Of a DNA stretch of 17,483 bases, positions 1 through 9,122 are shown piece after piece (position 1 is the first letter of the stretch; each line of letters starts with the position of its first letter). Source of the DNA: Acidobacteriota bacterium (lineage in GTDB: Bacteria > Acidobacteriota > Thermoanaerobaculia > Multivoradales > UBA5704). The notes under the pieces are model-generated. The model was given only the letters and a program-made list of their open reading frames with translations. It was not told the DNA's origin and did not search any database. A program made the translations under genes and the position numbers. The stretch lies in NCBI GenBank assembly GCA_003223675.1, contig QHVW01000212.1, positions 1 through 17,483 of the forward strand, given 5' to 3'.

Positions 1-1974
1 GACCGCGGGGACACCGAGGCTCTGGAGCGCTTTCTGGAGTCCTCCCGGGGCGCGCTGGACGATCCCGGCCTCGCCTGGCGCTGGCACCAGCTCCGGGCTC
101 TCCGGGCGGGCGACGCGGGGGACCTGGACGGCGCGGCGGCCGCGGCGGCGCGGGCGATCCGCGCCGGCCGGCGGCGGCTGACCCGGCGCCAGGCGGCGGG
201 TCTGTGGAACGACCTCGGCTTCGCCCGCGCCCGCCGCGGCGACCTCGCCGGGGCCGAGCGCGCCTTCCTGCACGCCGCGCGGCTGGAGGGGGGCTGCGAC
301 GGTCCGCGCAAATCGACCCTCGCCCTCTACAACGTGGCCGAGATCCGGATCCGCCAGGGGCGGACGGACGGCGTGCGCGAGATCGCCGCCCGCTCGGAGA
401 GCGAGAACCGCCTCTCCGGCAACCTGCGGGGCCTCGCCCAGGACGCCGAGCTGTGGGCCCGCTATGAGATGACGCTGGGGCGGCCGGCGGCGGCGCTCGC
501 CGTCTGCCGTGAGGCGCTGGAAGAGCTGGCGCGCCGGCGGCTCCGTTGGCGGGCCGCCGAGCTGCGCCTCCTGGCGGCTCGCGCCCTGGGGTGGCTGGAG
601 CGGCCGGCGGAGGCCGCCCGGGAGCTGGCCGGGGTGCCGGCGGGCACGCTCGGCGAGCTCGAGCCCGAGGAGCGTCCCGCCGTGCGGGCGCTGGCGGGGG
701 ACCTCGAAGGCGCTCGCGGCGAGGCGGCCGGCTCCCCCCTGGAGCCGCTCTGGAGCGCGCTCCTCGCGGGCGGCCAGCCGCCGGCCCGCGATTGGGAGCC
801 GCTCACGGCCTTGAGCCCCTTCCGGGCCGCCCGGCTGGTGCTCGACCTCGACATCCTCTCGCCCGGCTCCGCGCCGGCGCCGTGGCGGCGGGAGGCGATC
901 GATACCTTTCGAAAGATCGGCGCCGTACCTTACGCCGAACGATTGGAGGCGCGGGACGGCGGTCCCTGGATGCTGGTCGCCTGGATGATTCAGGAATTCG
1001 CGCGCCGACCGTCCGCGGAGGAGACCGCCGCGCCGCCTCCTGCGACCACACGAAACACCGGGGATTTCGTGGGCGAGAGCTCAAGGCTGCTCGCCGCGCT
1101 CGACCGTCTGGACCGGCTCGCGACGGGCAAGCTGCCGGTGTTGATCCTGGGTGAGAGCGGCACGGGCAAGGAGCTGGCGGCCCGCCGCCTCCACCGCCGG
1201 AGCTCCCGCGCCGGCCGGCCGTTCATGGCCGTGAACTGCGCCGCCCTTTCTGAAACATTGCTGCTCTCCGACCTTTTCGGTCACGTGCGCGGCGCGTTCA
1301 CCGGCGCCGACCGCGATCGCAAAGGGGTGTTCGAAACCGCGCACGGCGGCACCGTGCTCCTCGACGAGATCGGCGATCTGCCGCTCAACGCGCAGGGGCT
1401 CCTGCTGCGCGTGCTGCAGGAAGGGGAGATCCGCCGGGTGGGAGAGAGCGAGGTGCGGCGGGTGGACGTGCGCGTGCTCGCCGCCACCCATCGCGACCTC
1501 GCGGCGATGATCGAAGCGGGATCGTTCCGCCGCGATCTTTACTATCGCCTGCGCGTCGGCTGCGTGGTGATGCCGCCGCTGCGGGAGCGCGGGGATGATC
1601 TGTTGCAGATCGCCGAGCGGATCCTCGACCGGTGCCAGACGCCGGCGCGGCTCGACCCGAAGGCGCGGGCGCGATTGCTCTCCTACGCCTGGCCGGGCAA
1701 CATCCGCGAGCTCGAAAACGTGCTCGCCGTCGCCGCCACGCTGGCCGAAGGCGCCGTGATCGGTCCGCAGCACCTGGAGCTGCCGGCGGCGCAAATCGAA
1801 ACGCCCGTGGGCTCCTATCACCAGCGCGTCCGCGCCTTCCGGCGCCAGATCGTCAGCGAGGCGCTGGACGAATGCGCGGGCAATCGGGCCGCGGCGGCAG
1901 CCCGCCTCGGCGTCTCTCCGCAGTCGATCTCTTATTTCATCCGCGAGCTGGAGCTGGCCCGGAAGTGGCGCTGA
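1..1974 (+). CDS. TPR-containing sigma-54-dependent transcriptional activator (5' end outside window)
   Basis: The frame is open from base 1 to the TGA at 1972-1974, so the gene starts upstream and at least 657 residues are visible. Residue numbers here count from base 1. About residues 1-350 are Ala/Arg/Leu-rich helical sequence; 68-100 reads as a TPR repeat (W-N-D-L-G-F-A-R-A-R-R-G-D then A-E-R-A-F). The AAA+ sigma-54 interaction domain follows: Walker A GESGTGKE (384-391), the sigma-54 contact loop GAFTGA (431-436, intact), Walker B TVLLDE (451-456) and WPGNIRELEN (564-573). A Fis-type helix-turn-helix (about 615-657) ends the protein. Known for the family: ATP hydrolysis remodels the sigma-54 RNA polymerase open complex. 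No receiver, GAF or FHA domain is visible, so the TPR-like part is inferred to sense a protein partner; the missing N-terminus could carry another domain. GTG at 334 is only an internal codon. The target promoter is unknown. Confidence 0.9.
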   Translation, partial: DRGDTEALERFLESSRGALDDPGLAWRWHQLRALRAGDAGDLDGAAAAAARAIRAGRRRLTRRQAAGLWNDLGFARARRGDLAGAERAFLHAARLEGGCDGPRKSTLALYNVAEIRIRQGRTDGVREIAARSESENRLSGNLRGLAQDAELWARYEMTLGRPAAALAVCREALEELARRRLRWRAAELRLLAARALGWLERPAEAARELAGVPAGTLGELEPEERPAVRALAGDLEGARGEAAGSPLEPLWSALLAGGQPPARDWEPLTALSPFRAARLVLDLDILSPGSAPAPWRREAIDTFRKIGAVPYAERLEARDGGPWMLVAWMIQEFARRPSAEETAAPPPATTRNTGDFVGESSRLLAALDRLDRLATGKLPVLILGESGTGKELAARRLHRRSSRAGRPFMAVNCAALSETLLLSDLFGHVRGAFTGADRDRKGVFETAHGGTVLLDEIGDLPLNAQGLLLRVLQEGEIRRVGESEVRRVDVRVLAATHRDLAAMIEAGSFRRDLYYRLRVGCVVMPPLRERGDDLLQIAERILDRCQTPARLDPKARARLLSYAWPGNIRELENVLAVAATLAEGAVIGPQHLELPAAQIETPVGSYHQRVRAFRRQIVSEALDECAGNRAAAAARLGVSPQSISYFIRELELARKWR

Positions 1975-1978
1975 GCGT

Positions 1979-2029
1979 GATCGGGAGCATCCCGGAGCGT
2001 TCGCTGAAACAGGCCCTTTTCTCCCGATC
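1979..2029. repeat. 9-bp inverted repeat downstream of the sigma-54 activator
   Basis: GATCGGGAG at 1979-1987 is perfectly complementary to CTCCCGATC at 2021-2029, with 33 nt between the arms. The loop contains a smaller AGCG-TT-CGCT stem. No T-run follows the right arm, so a classical terminator is unlikely. It may be an RNA 3' structure or a protein-binding dyad near the promoter at 2085. Function is unassigned. Confidence 0.35.
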
Positions 2030-2084
2030 GAAGCCGCAGGCTCTGGAAAATCCCTCTTTTTGAGAGCTTTTTCCCCCGAAACTA

Positions 2085-2113
2085 TTGACATGTCCGGTTT
2101 CCTTTTTGATAAT
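2085..2113 (+). promoter_or_regulatory. Near-consensus sigma-70 promoter for the HTH/AT-hook gene
   Basis: TTGACA (2085-2090) is followed by a 17-bp spacer and GATAAT (2108-2113), one mismatch from TATAAT. The surroundings are strikingly AT-rich for this genome. The expected start is near 2120, giving a leader of about 60 nt before the ATG at 2180. The fit suggests strong, largely constitutive transcription. Confidence 0.8.
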
Positions 2114-2168
2114 GAGGCCGGTTTTGGAAAAAGGTCCAGTTCTATCCACTCACTTTCAGATCTTACCC

Positions 2169-2175
2169 GAGGAGG
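2169..2175 (+). promoter_or_regulatory. Strong Shine-Dalgarno deciding the start at 2180
   Basis: GAGGAGG lies 4 nt before ATG 2180. The frame is open further upstream to an ATG-like start at 2060, but that would precede the promoter, so 2180 is the start. Confidence 0.8.
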
Positions 2176-2179
2176 CAAT

Positions 2180-3046
2180 ATGGCCGAACCCGAAGCTCAG
2201 CGCCGCGGCGATTCCGCGGACGAAAAGCTCTACACCCTCTCCGAGATTTCCCAGAAGAGCAGCATTTCCATGCCCACCCTGCAGCGTTACAAAAAGATGT
2301 ATCAGGACCGGATCCCTTCGGTCGGGCAGGGCCGCAAGCAGCGTTATCCCGAGAGCGCGCTCCCCGTTTTCGATGAGATCAAGACCGAGAACGCCGGCAA
2401 GCGGGGCCGTCCGCGCAAGGACGCTTCGGCGCGCGCCGAGCGTCCGGCCGCCAGCAAGCGCGGTCCGGGCCGTCCCCCTCGCGCCGCCAAGGCCGCTCCG
2501 GCCGGCCGGCGTGGACGCAAGCCCGCCGCTGCCGCCGCGGCGCCGCGCGGCGCCGCCGCCAAGCGCGCGGGAGGCCGCAAGGCCGCCGGCTCCGGCCGTG
2601 GCCCGGGGCGTCCGGCGAAGTCCGCCTCCGGCAATCTGTTGACGCTCACCCAGATCAGCGAGACGACCGGTATTTCCTATCCCACGCTGGTTCGCTATGT
2701 GCGTATGCATGCCGACCGCCTGCCGAGCGAAGGCAAGGGCCGCGCGCGCCGTTTCTATCCGCAAGCGGTGGACGTGTTCCGCCAGCTCCGTTCCGAGAGC
2801 GGCCGCGGTGGCCGCAAGAAGGGGAGCGGCGCCGCCAAGAAGGCTGGCCCTGGCCGCCGTCCGGGCCGTCCGGGTCGTCCGCCGGGCCGTCCTCCGGGCC
2901 GTCCGCCGGGCCGTCCTCCCGCGTCGGCCGCGGGTGAGGGCGGCGGTATGATCGCGCAGCGTCTGAAGCAGATCGAGAAGGCGCAGCAGAATCTCGAAAA
3001 GCGTTTCAAGGGATTCGTCGACAGCCTGCAGAAGCTCTTCCGCTGA
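2180..3046 (+). CDS. Basic DNA-binding protein: two MerR-like HTH domains, AT-hook linkers, C-terminal coiled coil
   Basis: 288 residues. Two homologous helix-turn-helix modules are visible at about residues 16-72 and 152-210. They share the pattern L-TL--IS----IS-PTL-RY--M--DR-PS-G-GR--R--P-A--VF, an internal duplication of a MerR-type DNA-recognition unit. The linker (about 75-150) is rich in Lys, Arg, Ala and Pro and carries AT-hook cores (KRGRPRK, GPGRPPR, GPGRPAK). After the second HTH comes a GRP/GRPP repeat tract, then a predicted coiled coil (about 254-288, heptad-like from MIAQRLKQIEKAQQ). No effector-binding domain is seen. The gene stands alone between its own promoter and terminator. 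Inference: an abundant architectural or nucleoid-associated protein, perhaps oligomeric, that reads specific sites through the HTHs and the minor groove through the AT-hooks. A conventional MerR-like regulator is the alternative. I do not recognise a named family. Confidence 0.85.
   Translation: MAEPEAQRRGDSADEKLYTLSEISQKSSISMPTLQRYKKMYQDRIPSVGQGRKQRYPESALPVFDEIKTENAGKRGRPRKDASARAERPAASKRGPGRPPRAAKAAPAGRRGRKPAAAAAAPRGAAAKRAGGRKAAGSGRGPGRPAKSASGNLLTLTQISETTGISYPTLVRYVRMHADRLPSEGKGRARRFYPQAVDVFRQLRSESGRGGRKKGSGAAKKAGPGRRPGRPGRPPGRPPGRPPGRPPASAAGEGGGMIAQRLKQIEKAQQNLEKRFKGFVDSLQKLFR
2861..2920 (+). repeat. In-frame 12-bp repeats encoding GRP/GRPP AT-hook-like cores
   Basis: Twenty codons read P-GRP-GRPP-GRPP-GRPP-GRPP-A, built from alternating GGCCGTCCTCCG and GGCCGTCCGCCG units. 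Five GRP cores follow one another. The 12-bp unit keeps the frame, so copy number could change without breaking the gene. Confidence 0.85.
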
Positions 3047-3073
3047 TCGATCCGCGCGAGAGCCGCGAAGAGG

Positions 3074-3096
3074 CCCCGGCCCCGGCCGGGGTTTTT
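3074..3096 (+). terminator. Rho-independent terminator of the HTH/AT-hook gene
   Basis: CCCCGG (3074-3079) pairs with CCGGGG (3086-3091) across a 6-nt loop and is followed by TTTTT (3092-3096). It lies 27 nt after the stop codon. Its T-run touches the stop codon of the convergent thiL gene. Confidence 0.8.
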
Positions 3097-4057
3097 CATT
3101 TCTGCGCGAGATGATCCCAACCGGCGTCCGGAAGAGCGGTGTGTTTTCCCTCCCGCAGCAGCACCAGGCGTTGGCCCTTCGTGATCCCGCCGATGCGCCG
3201 CGCCCCCGGCTCCGGCGGCGCGATCCCTTCCGGGAGGGTGAACAGAAGCACGTAATCCTCACCACCGCCGAGGGCGAGCGCGAGCGGATCGGCGCCAATG
3301 GCTTCACACAGCATCCTGAAGCGATCTGTGAATGGAAGCGCCGCGGCGTCGACCTCCGCTCCCACGCCGCTCGCCCGGCAGAGGCGGTGGAGATCGCGCG
3401 CCAAGCCGTCGGAAACGTCCATCGCCGCGCCCTCCTGCTGGCGCCCGAGCCAATGGCCCAAGGCGAGCTGTGGCGTGGGCTGGAGATGGCGGCGCATCGC
3501 TTTTCTCATCGCGCGCCGCAAGGAAGCGGAAGCTGCTTGCGGCGCGCCGCGTTCGATCAGGATCCGTCCGGCGGCGGATTCGCCGATCGTTCCGCCCAGC
3601 CAGAGGGCGTGCCCGGGACGCGCGCCGCTCCGGGTGAGCCAGCGCGCGGTCTCCTCTTTCGTTCCGAGCAGGGTGAGGCTCGTGGTGAGCACGGAATGGC
3701 GCGCCAGGTCGCCGCCCGCGAGGGTGAGCCCGTGGCGGCGGCAGGCGGCGAGGAGCGCGGTGAAGAATCGCCGGTGATCGAATCCGGGGGGAGCCGCGAG
3801 AGCCAGGAAGGCGTAGGCGGGACGCGCCCCCATCGCCGCGAGATCGGAAAGGTTCACCGCCAGGAGCCGCCGGGCCGCGAGCGCCAGATCGAGGCCGGGT
3901 GGAAAATGAATGCCGGCGATCTGATGATCGACCGTCACGACGAAAGAGCCCGCCGGCAGCACCGCGGCATCATCGCCGATCAGATCGCCGATCAAAGCTC
4001 CACCCGTCCGGCGGCGGAGCCAATCGATCAGACGGTTTTCGTCCGCGGGCGGAGGGG

Positions 4058-4061
<4 letters not shown>
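3096..4061 (-). CDS. thiL: Thiamine-monophosphate kinase
   Basis: 321 residues, normal for the family. ThiL phosphorylates thiamine monophosphate to thiamine diphosphate with ATP, the last step of cofactor synthesis in the cytoplasm. Family motifs are all visible: GDDAAVL (29-35), T-V-D-H-Q-I-A-G-I-H-F, VNLSDLAAMGA, AGGDLAR, MDVSDGL and GGGEDYVLLFT, plus the C-terminal G-W-D-H. The start is GTG (4061-4059) and overlaps the lon stop codon by 4 nt, implying translational coupling. It is the last gene of the mglA-nrdR-hsp20-lon-thiL operon and runs convergently into the terminator at 3074-3096. There is no biochemical link to Lon; the placement appears to be operon packing. Confidence 0.95.
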
Positions 4062-6486
<2,425 letters not shown>

Positions 6487-6490
<4 letters not shown>

Positions 6491-6948
6491 TCAGGCGTTT
6501 CCTCGGCCTCCTGGATATGCAAGACCCGAGCCTCTTGCCGCTTATCTTGTATTTTCGGGAGCTCCAAAATCAAGAGGCCGTCCCGCAGGCGGGCCGTCCC
6601 CTGATGGGTGTTGACCGGCGACAGGACGTGGATCTCGCGGCTGAACCGGCCGTGCCCGCGCTCCAGGCAGTGGAAGCGGACCTGCCGGGCCTCGGGCAGG
6701 GCGGTCGACTTGGTACCGGTGATCAGGATGCGCGTGCCGCGCACCTCGATCCGCAGCTCGGAGGCGGCGAAGCCCGGCAGCTCCGCCAGGATCTGGATCG
6801 CCGCCGGCGTCTCGACGACGTCGATCGCCGGCTGCCACTCGCCGAGGGGGACGTCGTTCTCCCCCATCTGCATCGCCTCGTGGAAGAGACGGTCGAGCTC
6901 GGCCTGGAAGCGGGAGATGAGGAACAGGGATTCGTAACGGGCGGCCAT
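6487..6948 (-). CDS. Small heat-shock protein, Hsp20/alpha-crystallin family
   Basis: 153 residues, typical size. Small heat-shock proteins hold unfolding proteins in a refoldable state without ATP. The alpha-crystallin domain spans about residues 40-135: it begins at WQPAIDVVETPAAIQILAELPG and carries the classic late motif DGLLILELPK. The C-terminal L-H-I in ARVLHIQE fits the I/V/L-X-I/V/L oligomerisation motif. The start ATG lies 7 nt after the nrdR stop; a GGAGG inside the end of nrdR is 12 nt away. The stop overlaps the lon start, so substrate holding (Hsp20) and degradation (Lon) would be co-translated. Confidence 0.93.
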
Positions 6949-6955
6949 CTCGGTC

Positions 6956-7432
6956 TCACGCCTCCTTGGGGTCCTGATGAGAGGGTTTGAGCAGCGACTT
7001 GACCACGTCCATGAAGGCGTCGATGTCCTCGAACCGGCGATAGACGGAGGCGAAGCGGACGTAGGCCACCTGGTCGAGCTCCTTCAGACGCTCCATGACG
7101 AAGGCGCCGATCTCCTGGGTGGAGATCTCGCGGTCCTCCTGCTCGTTGAGCATCGACTCGGCCTGGTCGACGATCGCCTCCAGCCTCTTCAGGGGGATCG
7201 GCCGCTTCTCGCACGCCTTGAGCAGGCCGCCGAGGAGCTTCTTGCGGCTGAACTCCTCACGGGTGCCGTCGTGCTTGACGACCATGTAGGGGATGCCCTC
7301 AATCTGCTCGTAGGAGGTGAAGCGCCGGCCGCAGCTCAGGCACTCCCGGCGGCGCCGGATGGTGGCGCCGTCGCGGCTCTCCCGCGAATCGACCACCCGG
7401 TCGCGGCTCTCGGAGCAGAAGGGGCACCTCAT
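6956..7432 (-). CDS. nrdR: Transcriptional repressor NrdR
   Basis: 158 residues, standard length. NrdR represses ribonucleotide reductase genes by binding NrdR boxes when its ATP-cone is loaded with dATP/ATP. The N-terminal zinc ribbon has C3, C6, C31 and C34 (M-R-C-P-F-C and E-C-L-S-C-G-R-R-F-T). The ATP-cone follows (about 49-139: V-V-K-H-D-G-T-R-E-E-F-S-R-K-K onward), with VAYVRFASVYRRFED near its end. An AGAGGA Shine-Dalgarno precedes the ATG, and the gap to the upstream mglA-like gene is 10 nt. No nrd genes are in the window. Confidence 0.97.
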   Translation of the reverse strand: MRCPFCSESRDRVVDSRESRDGATIRRRRECLSCGRRFTSYEQIEGIPYMVVKHDGTREEFSRKKLLGGLLKACEKRPIPLKRLEAIVDQAESMLNEQEDREISTQEIGAFVMERLKELDQVAYVRFASVYRRFEDIDAFMDVVKSLLKPSHQDPKEA

Positions 7433-7442
7433 GCCCGTCCTC

Positions 7443-8606
7443 TCATTCCTTGGCGTTCAAAGCGATGTTGAGGCGCAGGAGGATCTTCTCCAGGTTCCCT
7501 GCGTCCTTGATGTCGACCGCCAGGTCCCGCACGGCGTCCATCACCCGGTGCTGGTCGTCCTCCACCTGGAAGCTGACCAGCACCCGGCGGGCGCGCTGGA
7601 AGTCGGCGCGGCGCAACGTCAGCTCGATGCTGCGCGACAGCTCGCCGCGGCCGTTGGCGCCGGTGGCGGGCGCGGGGGCCGCGGCGGGCGGGCGGACGGG
7701 AGTCGGGCCCGTCGACGGGCGCGGCGCGGCCGCCTCCTTGCGGAGCTTCTCGAGCTCGCTCAATACGTCCAGGGTGCGCCCCTTGCCCACCGGCGGCGCC
7801 TTCGGGGGAGCGGCGGCGGAAGCGGGCTTCGGGGGCGCCGCTGCGGCCGGACGGGAGGCTGCCGGGGGTGCGGAGGCTGGGATCTGCGGGTGCGAGCCGG
7901 AGGTCGCCGGAGGGGGCGCCGCGGCTGCGGGCCGGGGTGCCGCGGCCGGCGGGGGCGGCGCCCCCACCGGCTTCGCGGGGGCCGGCGCCGCCGGGCGGGC
8001 CGGAGCCGGCTCGCTGCGGCCCAGCCGCTTCTTGAGCGACATCAGGGTGAAGCGCGAGATCCCCTTGAGGGTCTCGAACACCCCCGTCCCGGTCACCGCC
8101 GAGGCCTCGAAGTGGGGCCAGTTGTGGCGGTTGAGCGCGGCGTTCATCTCCTCGACCGAGCAGATGTCGGCGAGGTCGCGCTTGTTGAACTGGAGGACCA
8201 GGGGGAGGGTGTCGACCGCCAGCCCCATCTCCGCCAGGTTCTCCTCCAGGTTGCGGAAGGACTCGACGTTGGCCTGCAGCATCGCCCGCTGCGAGTCGGC
8301 CACGAAGACCACGCCGTCCACCCCCTTGAGCACCAGCTTGCGGGTGGTGTTGTAGAAGACCTGGCCCGGCACGGTGTAGAGCTGGATGCGGGTGTTGAAG
8401 CCGGCGATCGAGCCGACGTCGATGGGCAGCAGGTCGAAAAAGAGGGTACGGTCGGTCTCCGTCTCCAGGGAGACCATCTCGCCGCGCGACTCCCCGGCGG
8501 TGTGCTGGTAGATGTAGTGGAGGTTGGTCGTCTTGCCGCAGAGACCCGGGCCGTAGTACACGACCTTGGCCGCCATCTGCATCGTGCTGTAATTGAAAAA
8601 AACCAT
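7443..8606 (-). CDS. MglA-like small GTPase with Pro/Ala-rich linker and unknown C-terminal domain
   Basis: 387 residues, about twice the usual MglA (about 195). Residues 1-197 align by eye along the whole of Myxococcus MglA: NYS near the start, Walker A G-P-G-L-C-G-K-T (19-26), R53 (intrinsic arginine finger), T78-V-P-G-Q82, LKGVDGVVFVADSQ and NKRD (141-144). MglA is the switch that sets cell polarity and motility. Residues about 198-320 are low-complexity Pro/Ala. The last roughly 65 residues (from RGELSRSIELTLRRADFQRARRV in outline) look folded: charged, amphipathic, with VLVSFQVEDD. I do not recognise that domain. It does not resemble MglB, and no mglB is in the window. The start is fixed by homology (M-V-F-F-N-Y-S); no good Shine-Dalgarno is seen. 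It is the first gene of the nrdR-hsp20-lon-thiL operon. Confidence 0.9.
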   Translation of the reverse strand: MVFFNYSTMQMAAKVVYYGPGLCGKTTNLHYIYQHTAGESRGEMVSLETETDRTLFFDLLPIDVGSIAGFNTRIQLYTVPGQVFYNTTRKLVLKGVDGVVFVADSQRAMLQANVESFRNLEENLAEMGLAVDTLPLVLQFNKRDLADICSVEEMNAALNRHNWPHFEASAVTGTGVFETLKGISRFTLMSLKKRLGRSEPAPARPAAPAPAKPVGAPPPPAAAPRPAAAAPPPATSGSHPQIPASAPPAASRPAAAAPPKPASAAAPPKAPPVGKGRTLDVLSELEKLRKEAAAPRPSTGPTPVRPPAAAPAPATGANGRGELSRSIELTLRRADFQRARRVLVSFQVEDDQHRVMDAVRDLAVDIKDAGNLEKILLRLNIALNAKE

Positions 8607-8636
8607 CGGGTTTAGCGCCGGGCGAAATGAAGGGGG

Positions 8637-8667
8637 AGCATAGCACCCGCTCCCGGGGGTGCGTCAA
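8637..8667 (-). promoter_or_regulatory. Candidate promoter of the mglA-nrdR-hsp20-lon-thiL operon
   Basis: On the - strand, TTGACG (8667-8662) and TATGCT (8642-8637) are separated by 19 bp. An extended -10 TG sits one base upstream of TATGCT. The expected start near 8630 gives a leader of about 24 nt. The 19-bp spacer is longer than the 17-bp optimum and is filled by a dyad, a layout typical of MerR-type control. Confidence 0.55.
8643..8662. promoter_or_regulatory. Dyad within the mglA promoter spacer (possible operator)
   Basis: GCACCC (8643-8648) and GGGTGC (8657-8662) form a perfect 6-bp inverted repeat with 8 nt between. It occupies the spacer between the proposed -35 and -10. Six-base arms of this composition are not rare in GC-rich DNA, so significance is moderate. 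Confidence 0.4.
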
Positions 8668-8683
8668 TTCTGGGCAACGCCGG

Positions 8684-9088
8684 CCATCGTATCCCGGAAT
8701 CGGTCCGTCTCCGCGTACGACGGTCCGTCGCAGCCGGAGGCAATCCGTCGTACCGGGAGATAAACCGTCGTACGGGGAGGCGGACCGTCGCAAGCCGAGG
8801 CAAACCATCATAAGCATACGACGGAACGCCGTACCGGGAGGCGGTCCGTCGCAGCCGGAGGCAGATCGTCGTACGCGGAGATAAACCGCCGTACCGGGAG
8901 GCGGCCCGTCGTACCGGGAGGCAGGCCGTCGTAGCCGGAGGCAGGCCGTCGCAGCCGGAGGCAGGCCGTCGCAGCCGGAGAAAAACCGTCGTAAGGCTAC
9001 GATGGACCGTCGTATCGGGAGGCAGATCGTCGTAAACAGGGAAAAACCGTCGCAAGCTTACGATGAACCGTCGTAAGGATACGACGGG
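8684..9088. repeat. Tandem array of about 20 degenerate 20-bp repeats
   Basis: This fills most of the gene-free stretch 8607-9122. The unit consensus is CCGTCGTACCGGGAGGCAGG. Units start at 8684, 8705, 8725, 8745, 8765, 8785, 8805, 8826, 8846, 8866, 8886, 8906, 8926, 8946, 8966, 8986, 9007, 9027, 9047 and 9068. Spacing is 20 bp except for 21 bp at units 8684, 8805, 8986, 9047 and 9068. The first eight bases (CCGTCG then TA or CA) are best kept. In the 21-bp units at 8805, 8986, 9047 and 9068 the second half becomes the reverse complement of the first, as in CCGTCGTAAGGATACGACGG at 9068-9087. A partial further unit may extend to about 9111. There are no unique spacers, so this is not CRISPR. 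A 20-bp period is not a multiple of 3, so the frames that stay open across it are probably not genes. Function unknown. Confidence 0.9.
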
Positions 9089-9122
9089 AAAATTCCGGGC
9101 TACGACCGGGCATCTCTGGAGG

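Noticed and set aside
2054..2075. Terminator after the sigma-54 activator (CTCT...AGAG then T-run)
   Set aside because: The stem is only 4 bp and AT-rich in the loop; too weak to call.
2156..3307. 383-codon open frame on - opposite the HTH/AT-hook gene
   Set aside because: The + strand gene has promoter, Shine-Dalgarno, duplicated HTH domains and terminator. The antisense frame is low-complexity.
7429..8817. 462-codon open frame on - overlapping mglA in another frame
   Set aside because: It covers the repeat array and the MglA gene out of frame. The MglA frame has full homology.
8612..9055. 147-codon open frame on the - strand across the 20-bp array
   Set aside because: Its sequence repeats only every 60 bases because the DNA unit is 20 bp. 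It is Arg/Pro/Leu-rich with no motif, and other frames are open too. It is a by-product of the repeat.
8684..9088. CRISPR array
   Set aside because: Units are contiguous with no unique spacers, and no cas genes are present.
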